Source: DASQEH01 sp038239485
GTDB taxonomy: Bacteria > Actinomycetota > Actinomycetes > Propionibacteriales > Nocardioidaceae
Direction of reading: 5' to 3'
Assembly (NCBI GenBank): GCA_038239485.1
Contig: JBBSET010000020.1
Location: 1-54,953 of the forward strand
DNA length: 54,953 nt
Below, piece by piece: positions 47,660-54,953 of the stretch (its first letter is position 1; the number at the start of each line of letters is the position of its first letter). The notes below the pieces were generated by a model. It worked only from the letters and a program-made list of their open reading frames with translations. It did no database searches and was not told the DNA's origin. Both the position numbers and the translations under genes were made by a program.

Positions 47660-48103
47660 ATGGCCCAGCTGCCGCGGTTCGACCACGTCGGCATCACTGT
47701 CCGTGATCTGGCTGCAATGCGAACCTTCTTCGAGGCGCTGGGCCTCGAGGCCGAGGGCGAGCCGCAAGTCGTCGAGGGCCATTTCGTCAGCACGGTGATC
47801 GGGATAGGGGACGCCAGCGTCCTCAATCTGATGCTGCGGACTCCCGATAGCGGGACCAAGCTTGAGCTCTCCCAGTTCCTCAGTCCGCTCGAAGAACTCG
47901 AAGGCCAGGTTCAGCCCGCCAACCAGCCGGGGCTGTGCAACATCTGCTTCGAAGTCCGCGACCTGCAGGCGGCCGTGGACATGGCCAGGTCGAAGGGCTA
48001 CGACTTGGTCGGCGACATCGCTGAGTACCAGGACATCTGGCGGATGTGCTACGTCCGCGGTCCCGAGCAGATCATCGTCTCGCTCGCGCAAACCCTTGGC
48101 TGA
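47660..48103 (+). CDS. VOC/glyoxalase-superfamily protein
   Basis: The 147-residue protein has two beta-alpha-beta-beta halves of the vicinal-oxygen-chelate fold: FDHVGITVRDLAAMRTFFEA and ICFEVRDLQAAVDMARSKGY, with H9 and later E136 or so as possible metal ligands. Substrate unknown. The ATG at 47660 is preferred over a GTG six bases earlier. A short hairpin follows the stop. Confidence 0.82.
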   Translation: MAQLPRFDHVGITVRDLAAMRTFFEALGLEAEGEPQVVEGHFVSTVIGIGDASVLNLMLRTPDSGTKLELSQFLSPLEELEGQVQPANQPGLCNICFEVRDLQAAVDMARSKGYDLVGDIAEYQDIWRMCYVRGPEQIIVSLAQTLG

Positions 48104-48108
48104 GCTCT

Positions 48109-48125
48109 GGCCGTCGACGACGGCC
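48109..48125 (+). terminator. Short hairpin directly after the VOC gene
   Basis: GGCCGTC and GACGGCC pair around GAC, seven pairs, starting six bases after the stop codon. No T-tract. Confidence 0.45.
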
Positions 48126-48299
48126 GAGTCGTCGTCAAGGACCTCACCCCCAGGCGAGCAGCGCCGACCTCCACGCCGATCAGAGGGTCCGGTCTGACCA
48201 CCGGGCACATGAGGACGACAGCGCGCCGGCGACGGACTCCTCGAGGGGGGAGCCGGCACACAGCACCTACTCAGGGTCGACGGCTAGCGTGGGGTGGCC

Positions 48300-49319
48300 A
48301 TGCTCCTCGACAAGAAAGTGCGACCTGTGCTTCGACGATTCCGGCGCCCCTCGGCTGCCCTGGGCACCGTTCTCCTCATTCCGGCTCTCGCCGCCTGTAG
48401 TAGCAGTTCGACGGGGGACGCGGGCGCCACCGCGCCAGCACAGTCGGCCGGCGTCACCGCGGCGGCCGGGCTGTCATCGGTCTCGTTCAGCGGCGACGTG
48501 GGCAAGAGTCTGAGCGCGACCTGGCACACGACGGTGGCCTCCCCGACGTCGACCAGCGTCACCACCCTGGTCAAAGGCACCGGCTCGACGGTGGCCGACG
48601 GCGACACGGTGAGCACCTATCTCTGGATCGGCGACGGCACCACCAAGAAGGTCGCCTACAGCGACTACACCAACGGGACTCCTGAGTCGATCCCGAACAA
48701 CGGCAGTCTCAGTGCCCTGTTCACCAAGCTCCTCACCGGCTCGACGTACGGCTCCCGAGTTGTCGCAGTGACCACCCCGAGCGACCTGCTCGGCTCCTCC
48801 TCCGGCGACCCGCAGCTGGGCATCGGTGCCAACGACAGCCTGGTGGTGGTTGCCGACATCGTGAAGAAGGCCACCGTATCGCCCACACCCTCAGATTCCG
48901 CCGTACACACAGCGTCGCCCAGCAAGCTGCCGAAGGTCATCTTGCAGAAGGGCAAGCCGGCGGGACTGGACTGGACGGGCATCGCGAAGCCGTCGCTCAC
49001 CACCCCGGTCCAGCGCGTCATCCTCAAGAACGGCACCGGGCCAGCAGTGAAAGCGATCGACACCCTCACCGTGAACTACCTCGGCGAGACCTACCAGGCG
49101 AAGAGCCCCTTCGACGAGAGCTACACCAAGACGCCCCTCACCAGTGCGCTGAGCGGCTTGATCCCAGGTTGGAGAATAGGCCTGACCGGGGTGAAGGTCG
49201 GCAGTCGCGTCCTGCTGGAGATCCCGCCGGCCTACGGATACGGCGCACAGGGCAGCGGATCCGCGATTCCAGGGAACGCGACGCTGTTCTTCGTAATCGA
49301 CGTGCTCAAGGCGAAGTAG
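48300..49319 (+). CDS. FKBP-type peptidyl-prolyl isomerase lipoprotein
   Basis: The 339-residue lipoprotein has an N-terminal signal (ALGTVLLIPALAAC, lipobox Cys) and a C-terminal FKBP domain (LIPGWRIGLTGVKVGSRVLL, EIPPAYGYGAQGS, IPGNATLFFVIDVLKAK). An earlier, more divergent FKBP-like repeat precedes it (residues 70-180). It would fold or isomerise extracytoplasmic proteins. The start could be GTG at 48294 or ATG at 48300. The 3' end overlaps the opposing membrane protein by 14 bases. Confidence 0.87.
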   Translation: MLLDKKVRPVLRRFRRPSAALGTVLLIPALAACSSSSTGDAGATAPAQSAGVTAAAGLSSVSFSGDVGKSLSATWHTTVASPTSTSVTTLVKGTGSTVADGDTVSTYLWIGDGTTKKVAYSDYTNGTPESIPNNGSLSALFTKLLTGSTYGSRVVAVTTPSDLLGSSSGDPQLGIGANDSLVVVADIVKKATVSPTPSDSAVHTASPSKLPKVILQKGKPAGLDWTGIAKPSLTTPVQRVILKNGTGPAVKAIDTLTVNYLGETYQAKSPFDESYTKTPLTSALSGLIPGWRIGLTGVKVGSRVLLEIPPAYGYGAQGSGSAIPGNATLFFVIDVLKAK

Positions 49320-49734
49320 AGGCGTCCGAGCGTCGGTGACGAGCAGCGGTCACCAGGTAGGCCGCCAGGTTCAGGGCTGCGACCAGCCCGAGCAGGATGG
49401 CGAGGTTGGCGCCGTAGTTCTGGAGCAGAAGCGCCTTCGCCGGTGGCTGGGTGCCCCGACGCGCGATGAGCGGGATGGCGACGACGGTGATGAGCCCACC
49501 GACAACCAGCGCCGCCTGCAGGTATCGGCGGCCGGTGGGCGGCACGGTCCGCGCCAGGAGCCAGCCGACCGCCACGACCAGTGGCGACAGAAGACCGTCG
49601 TGGATGACGACGATCCCGACCATCCACAACGCCAGGCCGGGTAGGGCGCCGGGTTCCTCGGCGACCAGCCGCACCGATCCGTAGACGAGGAGGAGCACCC
49701 CGGCTCCGACCAGCGCGTACCGCCATCGCCTCAT
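49306..49734 (-). CDS. Multi-helix membrane protein
   Basis: The 142-residue protein has about four helices (YALVGAGVLLLVYGSVRLV, GLALWMVGIVVIHDGLLSPL, LQAALVVGGLITVVAIPLIA, LAILLGLVAALNLAAYLVTA). It lies one base after the cytochrome-b/Mo oxidoreductase stop on the same strand, so it is probably part of that complex or operon. No family recognised. Confidence 0.75.
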   Translation of the reverse strand: MRRWRYALVGAGVLLLVYGSVRLVAEEPGALPGLALWMVGIVVIHDGLLSPLVVAVGWLLARTVPPTGRRYLQAALVVGGLITVVAIPLIARRGTQPPAKALLLQNYGANLAILLGLVAALNLAAYLVTAARHRRSDASTSP

Positions 49735-49735
49735 C

Positions 49736-50929
49736 TCAGGTCACCTCGATTCGCCCGAGCCACTTGGTGTTGAGCACGCCCGCTCGGTTGGGAGCGATCA
49801 GGCGAATGGGGTAGCCGTGGTCGAGGATGAGCCGCTGCCCGTTGAGATGGGTGGCAAGCAGGGCCTGGGAGACCTGCGGGCCCTCGACGAAGCTGTCGTG
49901 GTAGGCGCCGCGCGTCTCCAGCGAGATGACATGTACCCGCGAGTCTGCGTCGCCGCCCGCCCGCTGCACGACATCGATCAGCCGCAGACCTCGCCAATCG
50001 GCACCGACGCTCCAGCCCTCGACACAGGTGATCGGCAACCGCGCGTCGTGTTCGGCAAGCCCCTCGATGTCGGCGAGGCTCAGGACGTACGGCCGCGGGC
50101 CGTCGACCTGCAGATGCCAGTCGCTCGCAGTCGCCAGCGGCATGACACCGGCCTGATCGGCGGTCCGGTTCACCGGGACACCCTGCGGCCCCTTGTTCGA
50201 CAGCCTGGGCGCCAGCAGACCGATCGGGCGCAGCGGCGTCAGCGTCTGCCCGACAGTCGTGGCGACCACCGTCCCCACCCCGAGACCGGTCGCGACGAGC
50301 AGGCCACGACGACCCAGTGCCGGCGTCGCGGGCGGAGGGACGTCTCCGGCGTTGCTGTGCGCTGCCGGGTTCTCACTCCACGGGATCTCGGTGAGGACGT
50401 CGGCGTCGGCGAGCCGAGCCTGCAGCCCGTAGACGATGTCGGGCAGCTTCACCCCGATGTGAACGAGGATCGACCCGATGACGACGAACGCCAGCAGGAA
50501 ATGCACCCTGACGAAGGCCCAGGGCCACGGATACCAGTCCAAGACGTTGAAGAACCCCGTGATCAGCTGGAGCAGGCTGGCTGCGACGAGTACGAAGACC
50601 GACCCGCGCTCGACGGCGTGCTTGAGCGATCGCGCCGGCGGCCAGCGGAACAGATTGGGATACACCGACCAGAGCTTGACGAGCAACAGCGGGATCGTTG
50701 CGATGCCGGTGGCCACGTGGGTGCCCTGCGTGACCCGGTAGAGGAACACCGGGCTGGCCGGCTCGGGAAGCCAGGACCACGGATGGTACTGATAGTGGCT
50801 CAGCAGCCCGGTCACGAAACAGACACCGAAGCAGATCCCGACCACGGAGCCGAGCCGCGCGGTGAGGGCCGTCGAGCGCACCGGGCTGCTGAAATGGGGC
50901 CAAAGCCCAGGCTTGCTCAACTGCGGCAT
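49736..50929 (-). CDS. Fused cytochrome b / sulfite-oxidase-fold molybdopterin oxidoreductase
   Basis: The 397-residue protein joins an N-terminal b-type membrane domain (about residues 25-165, four or five helices, histidines H45, H71, H143, H157) to a molybdopterin domain with the Mo cysteine C302 (LPITCVEGWSVGADWRGL) and RLIAPNRAGVLNTKWLGRIE at the end. A helix follows GRRGLLVATG at the junction. It moves electrons between quinol or a partner and an unknown substrate. The order is the reverse of the split gene pair at 37326-38704. Confidence 0.85.
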   Translation of the reverse strand: MPQLSKPGLWPHFSSPVRSTALTARLGSVVGICFGVCFVTGLLSHYQYHPWSWLPEPASPVFLYRVTQGTHVATGIATIPLLLVKLWSVYPNLFRWPPARSLKHAVERGSVFVLVAASLLQLITGFFNVLDWYPWPWAFVRVHFLLAFVVIGSILVHIGVKLPDIVYGLQARLADADVLTEIPWSENPAAHSNAGDVPPPATPALGRRGLLVATGLGVGTVVATTVGQTLTPLRPIGLLAPRLSNKGPQGVPVNRTADQAGVMPLATASDWHLQVDGPRPYVLSLADIEGLAEHDARLPITCVEGWSVGADWRGLRLIDVVQRAGGDADSRVHVISLETRGAYHDSFVEGPQVSQALLATHLNGQRLILDHGYPIRLIAPNRAGVLNTKWLGRIEVT

Positions 50930-51065
50930 ACATCGAGTGTCCTGAACCAGTGGCTACTCGTCCATCCCCCGAAGCCTTACGTGTTGGTGATGCGTGACAG
51001 ATGGAGACCACGGCGTTCGAGTCCGGAACCTCCGCTGCCACCGTCGACCGCAGTAGGTTCTCGAC

Positions 51066-51470
51066 ATGAACGACTGGAACGAGAAGGTCATCACTGAGTT
51101 TCGCGCCAACGGCGGCAAGGTTGGTGGCGACTTCGAGGGAGCCCCCTTGCTCCTGCTGCATAGTACCGGTGCGAAGAGCGGGCAAGAGCGAGTGAACCCC
51201 ATCATGTATCAAGCGGTCGGTGACGGGTTCGCCATTTTCGCGTCCAAGGCGGGCGCTGACACCCACCCGGACTGGTATTTCAATCTGAAAGCCCATCCCG
51301 AGGCCCGGATCGAGGTCGGCGCCGACGAAATCGACGTGATGGCGCGCATTCTCGACGCCCAGCCACGCGAGTCGATCTGGCAGGAGCAGAAGGCCCGGTA
51401 CCCCGGGTTCGCCGACTATGAGGCCAAGACTGAAAGAGTCATTCCGGTCCTGATGCTCGAGCGTCGCTGA
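51066..51470 (+). CDS. Deazaflavin (F420)-dependent nitroreductase-family protein
   Basis: The 134-residue protein is of the DUF385/Ddn-like family: LLLLHSTGAKSGQERVNPIM, FASKAGADTHPDWYFNLKAH and AQPRESIWQEQKARYPGFAD. Such proteins bind F420 and reduce nitro or quinone compounds. It is a single gene 136 bases from the divergent oxidoreductase. Confidence 0.88.
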   Translation: MNDWNEKVITEFRANGGKVGGDFEGAPLLLLHSTGAKSGQERVNPIMYQAVGDGFAIFASKAGADTHPDWYFNLKAHPEARIEVGADEIDVMARILDAQPRESIWQEQKARYPGFADYEAKTERVIPVLMLERR

Positions 51471-51607
51471 TCGCGAATATCGCTCTGCGCGGCCACGCCA
51501 AACAAGCGGTGATCAATTGCCGGGATGACTGTGTCGGATTCGCCTCTCGCCGTTCGTAGGGTAGGTGAACGCGGATCACTGGGTCCGCAAGAGGAGAAGG
51601 AGCGGTC

Positions 51608-51967
51608 ATGACCGAGTACCTCATCTACTTCAACCAACAGTGGGTGGGCGACCACACCGAGGAGTGGTTCCGCGGGCGCGGACCGCTCGCCATGGCTGTC
51701 GTGACCGAGATGAAGGCTGCCGGCGTCTACGTCTTCGCCGGGGGGCTGGAGGAGGAGGACGGCCCGGTCTACAACGCCGACCCCACCAGTGGTACAACCG
51801 TGATCACCGACGGACCATACGTCGAGACCAAGGAGTTTCTGGGCGGGTTCGCCCTGGTGGACGTCGCCGATGACGACGCCGCCAAGATGTGGGCGGGCAG
51901 GGTCGCGGAGGCATGCGGCTGGCCACATGAGATTCGCCGCTTCAAGCCGCAGCCTCAGGCAGAGTAG
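51608..51967 (+). CDS. YCII-family protein
   Basis: The 119-residue protein has the dimeric alpha-beta YCII fold: MTEYLIYFNQQWVG, GVYVFAGGLEEEDGPV, ITDGPYVETKEFLGGFALVD and PHEIRRFKP. Such proteins often accompany ECF sigma factors, though none is adjacent here. Role unclear. Confidence 0.85.
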   Translation: MTEYLIYFNQQWVGDHTEEWFRGRGPLAMAVVTEMKAAGVYVFAGGLEEEDGPVYNADPTSGTTVITDGPYVETKEFLGGFALVDVADDDAAKMWAGRVAEACGWPHEIRRFKPQPQAE

Positions 51968-52144
51968 CCGAGTCAGCGCTCCAGCAACCGTGCACCCGCC
52001 TTGTTGAGGAGCCGGCGGACGTCATCGGCGGCGATCGGCCGTCGCAGGGCGACCCGTTGACGGTCGAAGGCCGCGCGGCCCGTGAACGCAGGTCTCGGAC
52101 GTTTCTGATGGGAACGACATCGCACCTCTGGCCGTCAGACCTTC

Positions 52145-52657
52145 ATGAATCGAGTGAACATCACAGCGCTCATCGGGGTCGCGATGCTGGGCGCTGCGGG
52201 ATGCGGGAGCACGAACCATGTCGTGACGGGCGGGAGCGAGCCCACGAATTCGATCAGTTCGCGCCCCGATGCGTCGCCAGGCTCAGCGTGTCTCAGCACA
52301 ACCACCACGGGAGACTCCACGGTGATGGTGGACTGGGCGGACTTCGTGCAACTCGGCGGGACTCAGTACGTCGCTGGTGTCGATGGGAAGGTTCCCGCCA
52401 TTACCTCGAACCAGCTGGGGTCAGTGGTGGGACGGGTCGAGTGCGAGCTCAGCGTCCTGAAGTTCCACGCGGAGCCCGGCCCGGCCGTGGACGGCGACGC
52501 CGCATTCATCAAAGTCGGCACAGAAGTGCATGCCGTCCGAGGTTATGGGACGTCCTGCCGGGTTGCCGCACGGGTCGCGGGCGTGAACCACGTTTACCTG
52601 GCCCACGCCGACCTCAACGGAGTCTCGCGAGCCGTGCCCTGCGCAAAGGCGCCATAG
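52145..52657 (+). CDS. Small lipoprotein of unknown function
   Basis: The 170-residue lipoprotein has signal and lipobox VAMLGAAGC, then a Ser/Thr-rich linker and a small beta-rich domain with four Cys (including GSACLSTTTT and GYGTSCRVAARV). It may contain disulfides. No family recognised. The ATG overlaps no upstream gene; the promoter lies within 51968-52144. Confidence 0.72.
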   Translation: MNRVNITALIGVAMLGAAGCGSTNHVVTGGSEPTNSISSRPDASPGSACLSTTTTGDSTVMVDWADFVQLGGTQYVAGVDGKVPAITSNQLGSVVGRVECELSVLKFHAEPGPAVDGDAAFIKVGTEVHAVRGYGTSCRVAARVAGVNHVYLAHADLNGVSRAVPCAKAP

Positions 52658-52796
52658 TTCACCACTGCTCCGTCGCCCGGCCGGCCAGCACCGCAGCCGC
52701 GAGATCGCAGTCGATTTGAACGACCCTATTGACACACGTGGGCGACAGCGGGAAGGTGTACCCCGCTGGGCACTTTTGTCAGGACTGTCCCAATCT

Positions 52797-52813
52797 TCGA
52801 GGTGATCCCTCGA
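52797..52813 (+). promoter_or_regulatory. Hairpin in the EXORDIUM-like leader
   Basis: TCGAGG and CCTCGA flank TGATC, in the 124 bases between a TTGACA (52729-52734) and the ATG at 52859. A second possible stem is AGCGGG/CCCGCT just after the promoter. A structured 5' leader is possible; no known riboswitch class was matched by eye. Confidence 0.35.
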
Positions 52814-52858
52814 GAGGAGGGTCCGGGTGCCCCGCCGACATGATTCGGAAGGACAAAT

Positions 52859-54037
52859 ATGAAGATGGGAAGACACCCGAGGAGCGGCGTCGGCCGTGGC
52901 CTCATTGCAGGCGCCGCGGGGCTGCTCATGCTGGCGGGCCTCATGGCCACCACCAGCTCGGCACTCGCGGGGGCCGCAAAGCCGGGCGCGACGGCGTGCC
53001 CGTCGTCCACCGCGCTCCGGGGTCCGGCCAAGATGGGCCATATCGGTGGCTTCGTCCGACCGGTGGCAACCCGCGTGGGCTGTTCGGTCCACAACGCCGG
53101 AGATCCGGCCATCGGCGACCCGCCGCTGCTCTACCACGGCGGCCCGGTGATGGCCTCCTCGTCGGCCAACCGGATCGTCGTCACGCCGATCTACTGGACG
53201 CCCTCGGGTCACCCCATGAATGCGGCCTACAAGAAGGTCATCACCAAGTACCTCCACGACGTGGCCTCGCAGAGCGGCAAGCACACCAACGTCTACTCCA
53301 CGACAAACCAGTACAGCGGCACCAACGGCACCTCCGCGTACTGGATCAAGCAAGGCGCCGCGATCAACGACACCAACCCACTGACCAGCGACTGCACGGT
53401 CGGTTCGTTGGACGCCTCGGGGATCTATGCTGACAACTCGGGCTACAACGCCTGCGTCAGCGACAACACGATCGTCTCGGAGACCGAGGCCGTCCGGACG
53501 GCACACGGGTTGCCGGCCGACTATTCGCACATCTACGTGCTGTTCCTGCCCAAGCATGTGGAGTCCTGCTTCAACCCGGGCTCCTCGACCGGCAACGGCA
53601 ACGCGTGCACGATCAACCACTACCCGACCGCTGCGTACTGCGCCTACCACGGCCAGAACACTGCCACGGGGCAGGTCTACGCGAACATGCCGTTCCCGAT
53701 CTACTCCTCCTCGGTCGGGTACTCCTGCACCGACGAGGGCCTGGGCGGCGGCATCCAGTCGCCGAACGGCAACGTGAACGCCGACGTGGAGATCAGCCCA
53801 ACCAGCCACGAGATCGAGGAGGCGATCACCGACCCCGACGTCAGCACGGGTTGGTACGACGCGGTTGGCTACGAGAACGGCGATGAGTGCGCCTACGTCT
53901 ACGGAGCACTGCAGGGCGCGCCGGGCTCGTATTACAACCAGGTCATCGACACGCGGCACTACCTGACGCAGGAGGAGTTCAGCAACATCGACTTCGCCGC
54001 CACGGGTGGCCAGGGCGGGTGCCTGCAGTCCGAGTGA
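52859..54037 (+). CDS. Secreted EXORDIUM-like (phosphate-induced protein 1 family) protein
   Basis: The 392-residue exported protein has a signal peptide (LIAGAAGLLMLAGLMATTSS, cleavage near ALA) and a Cys-rich catalytic-looking domain. SPTSHEIEEAITDP (H317, E318) resembles the HExxE segment of the plant EXORDIUM/PHI-1 family; further blocks are PLLYHGGPVM and CAYHGQNTATGQVYANMPFP. The activity is not known. An AAGGA-type ribosome site precedes the ATG. A strong terminator follows. Confidence 0.8.
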   Translation: MKMGRHPRSGVGRGLIAGAAGLLMLAGLMATTSSALAGAAKPGATACPSSTALRGPAKMGHIGGFVRPVATRVGCSVHNAGDPAIGDPPLLYHGGPVMASSSANRIVVTPIYWTPSGHPMNAAYKKVITKYLHDVASQSGKHTNVYSTTNQYSGTNGTSAYWIKQGAAINDTNPLTSDCTVGSLDASGIYADNSGYNACVSDNTIVSETEAVRTAHGLPADYSHIYVLFLPKHVESCFNPGSSTGNGNACTINHYPTAAYCAYHGQNTATGQVYANMPFPIYSSSVGYSCTDEGLGGGIQSPNGNVNADVEISPTSHEIEEAITDPDVSTGWYDAVGYENGDECAYVYGALQGAPGSYYNQVIDTRHYLTQEEFSNIDFAATGGQGGCLQSE

Positions 54038-54091
54038 TCGGGTAGCACCACAATTCGATCCAGCTCCAACAGTTACACCGGCACCAAGCAA

Positions 54092-54116
54092 CGGCCCCGG
54101 ACCTCGTCCGGGGCCG
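54092..54116. terminator. Strong bidirectional hairpin terminator
   Basis: CGGCCCCGGAC (54092-54102) and GTCCGGGGCCG (54106-54116) form an 11-pair perfect stem with a CTC loop, between convergent genes. Confidence 0.75.
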
Positions 54117-54159
54117 CCGTGGCGTCCGCTCGGCGGATGCGTAGCTCGGCGCGATGCCG

Positions 54160-54750
54160 TCACCAAACGCCGGGGAGCAGCCGCCGACGGTGCTCGGCGT
54201 ACGCGCGATAGGGCTCGCCGAGCGCCACAAGCAGCGCCCGCTCCTCCACGCGAATCCTGACCACCAGACCGATCGTAGGCAGAACCAGCAGGGCAACCAC
54301 CGAGAGCCAGTTGCCCAAAGCGAGACCGAGACCGACGAGGGTCAACAACGCACCCGTGTACGACGGGTGGCGGACCCAGCGATAGGGCCCACGGTCGATG
54401 ACCGTCTGGTCGTCGACCACGCGCACCACGACGGTGAAGAAGCGGCCCAGCGTCCAGACCGCCCACTGCCGCAGCCCGATGCCGAGCCACATCAGAACCA
54501 GTCCGCAGACGAAGGGGACCCAGCCGTAGGGAATCGTCGTACTCGAGACGCCCACGGCACACCAGACCGCCACCAGCACCCCGCTGCCGATCCCGGCCAC
54601 TACGGCGAAGAAGCTGCCTCGGTCGACCCGGGACCCGTCACGGTGCGTCGCGCTGCGCACCCGGATGCTCGCCTCCGAGACGGCGAACGCGATCAAGGTC
54701 GTCCGCAGCAGGATTCGCGCGAGTTGGTCCGTGGTGAACAGAGGCACCAT
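54160..54750 (-). CDS. ICMT-like membrane methyltransferase
   Basis: The 196-residue protein has about four helices and the isoprenylcysteine carboxyl methyltransferase-like C-terminal motif GPYRWVRHPSYTGALLTLVG followed by RIRVEERALLVALGEPYRAY. Such bacterial proteins methylate unknown acceptors at the membrane using SAM. The ATG at 54750 is preferred; a TTG at 54780 would add ten residues. Confidence 0.85.
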   Translation of the reverse strand: MVPLFTTDQLARILLRTTLIAFAVSEASIRVRSATHRDGSRVDRGSFFAVVAGIGSGVLVAVWCAVGVSSTTIPYGWVPFVCGLVLMWLGIGLRQWAVWTLGRFFTVVVRVVDDQTVIDRGPYRWVRHPSYTGALLTLVGLGLALGNWLSVVALLVLPTIGLVVRIRVEERALLVALGEPYRAYAEHRRRLLPGVW

Positions 54751-54820
54751 GACCACAGTGTCCACCCAGCCGGGTACCAAGCACCCCGACCGCCGGTGGT
54801 TGGCTTGGCGTGGGGGGAGT

Positions 54821-54953
54821 TCAGCGGTTCAGGTGGTACCAGCGGAAGCGTGCTCCTTTGAGGGGTCCCCCGCCGGTGTCAGGTGAGTCGGTGACCCCTG
54901 CCATCGACCAGGGTGCGCCGAACAGGGCGGTGATGTCGGTCTGATCGAGTCCG
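54821..54953 (-). CDS. Unidentified gene, C-terminal part (cut by window edge)
   Basis: An open minus-strand frame reaches the window edge and ends at TGA 54821, giving 44 residues ending GPLKGARFRWYHLNR. Its base use is typical of coding DNA here. No family recognised. It is divergent in context from nothing visible and lies 70 bases upstream of the ICMT-like start on the same strand. Confidence 0.55.
   Translation of the reverse strand, partial: GLDQTDITALFGAPWSMAGVTDSPDTGGGPLKGARFRWYHLNR

Noticed and set aside
52421..54562. A 713-residue minus-strand frame
   Set aside because: Antisense to the EXORDIUM-like gene, which has a signal peptide and family motifs; composition is arginine- and valine-rich without domains.

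Overview
The window is GC-rich DNA from an actinobacterium. The evidence is strong third-position GC, GTG starts, leaderless-looking starts, Tat-type lipoproteins and a deazaflavin (F420)-type oxidoreductase. The gene set would fit a Nocardioidaceae-like soil organism, but nothing here fixes the genus. The left edge cuts an IS110-family transposase. The right edge cuts an unidentified minus-strand gene.

Layout: 1-6762 holds the IS110 fragment, an M13 peptidase, a BAAT/dienelactone-type hydrolase, a SIMPL-domain protein, a small regulator plus membrane-protein pair, and a glgC-like nucleotidyltransferase broken by an in-frame amber codon. The core is 6855-27707, with three consecutive CO-dehydrogenase-type molybdenum hydroxylase loci on the minus strand. 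Locus 1 (14669 to 6855) reads moxR-vwa-xdhC-coxS-coxL(form II)-coxM-coxG. Locus 2 (23418 to 16545) reads coxM-coxS-coxL(form I, catalytic motif AYACSFR)-xdhC/YHS-moxR-vwa, but its coxL carries a one-base frameshift. Locus 3 (27707 to 23686) reads HTH/TOBE regulator-coxL(form II)-coxS-coxM. A SAM methyltransferase and a LysR regulator sit on the plus strand between loci 1 and 2. Together these loci suggest oxidation of CO and/or other small substrates by Mo enzymes, with MoxR/VWA/XdhC helpers maturing the active site.

27751-33760 is a secretion-type gene group: a Tat lipoprotein with an M15-like zinc site, a histidine-rich small protein, a DUF4331 protein, an 84-residue Tat substrate, and a 960-residue BNR-repeat exoprotein. 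33941-41278 contains an AIM24-like protein, a nickel/cobalt transporter behind a candidate Nur box, a MetE-like protein, a split molybdopterin oxidoreductase plus cytochrome b pair, and phosphoketolase. A NiCoT next to Mo-hydroxylase loci suggests trace-metal redox metabolism, though no Ni enzyme is visible in the window.

41324-54953 holds regulators (an ECF sigma with anti-sigma, a LuxR protein, an orphan response regulator), secreted proteins (TIGR03118-like, FKBP lipoprotein, EXORDIUM-like), a fused cytochrome b/molybdopterin oxidoreductase, F420-type and YCII proteins, and an ICMT-like methyltransferase. Three genes look disrupted: glgC by an amber codon, form I coxL by a one-base shift, and the sigma factor by a missing start. 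Either real decay or sequencing error could explain these.
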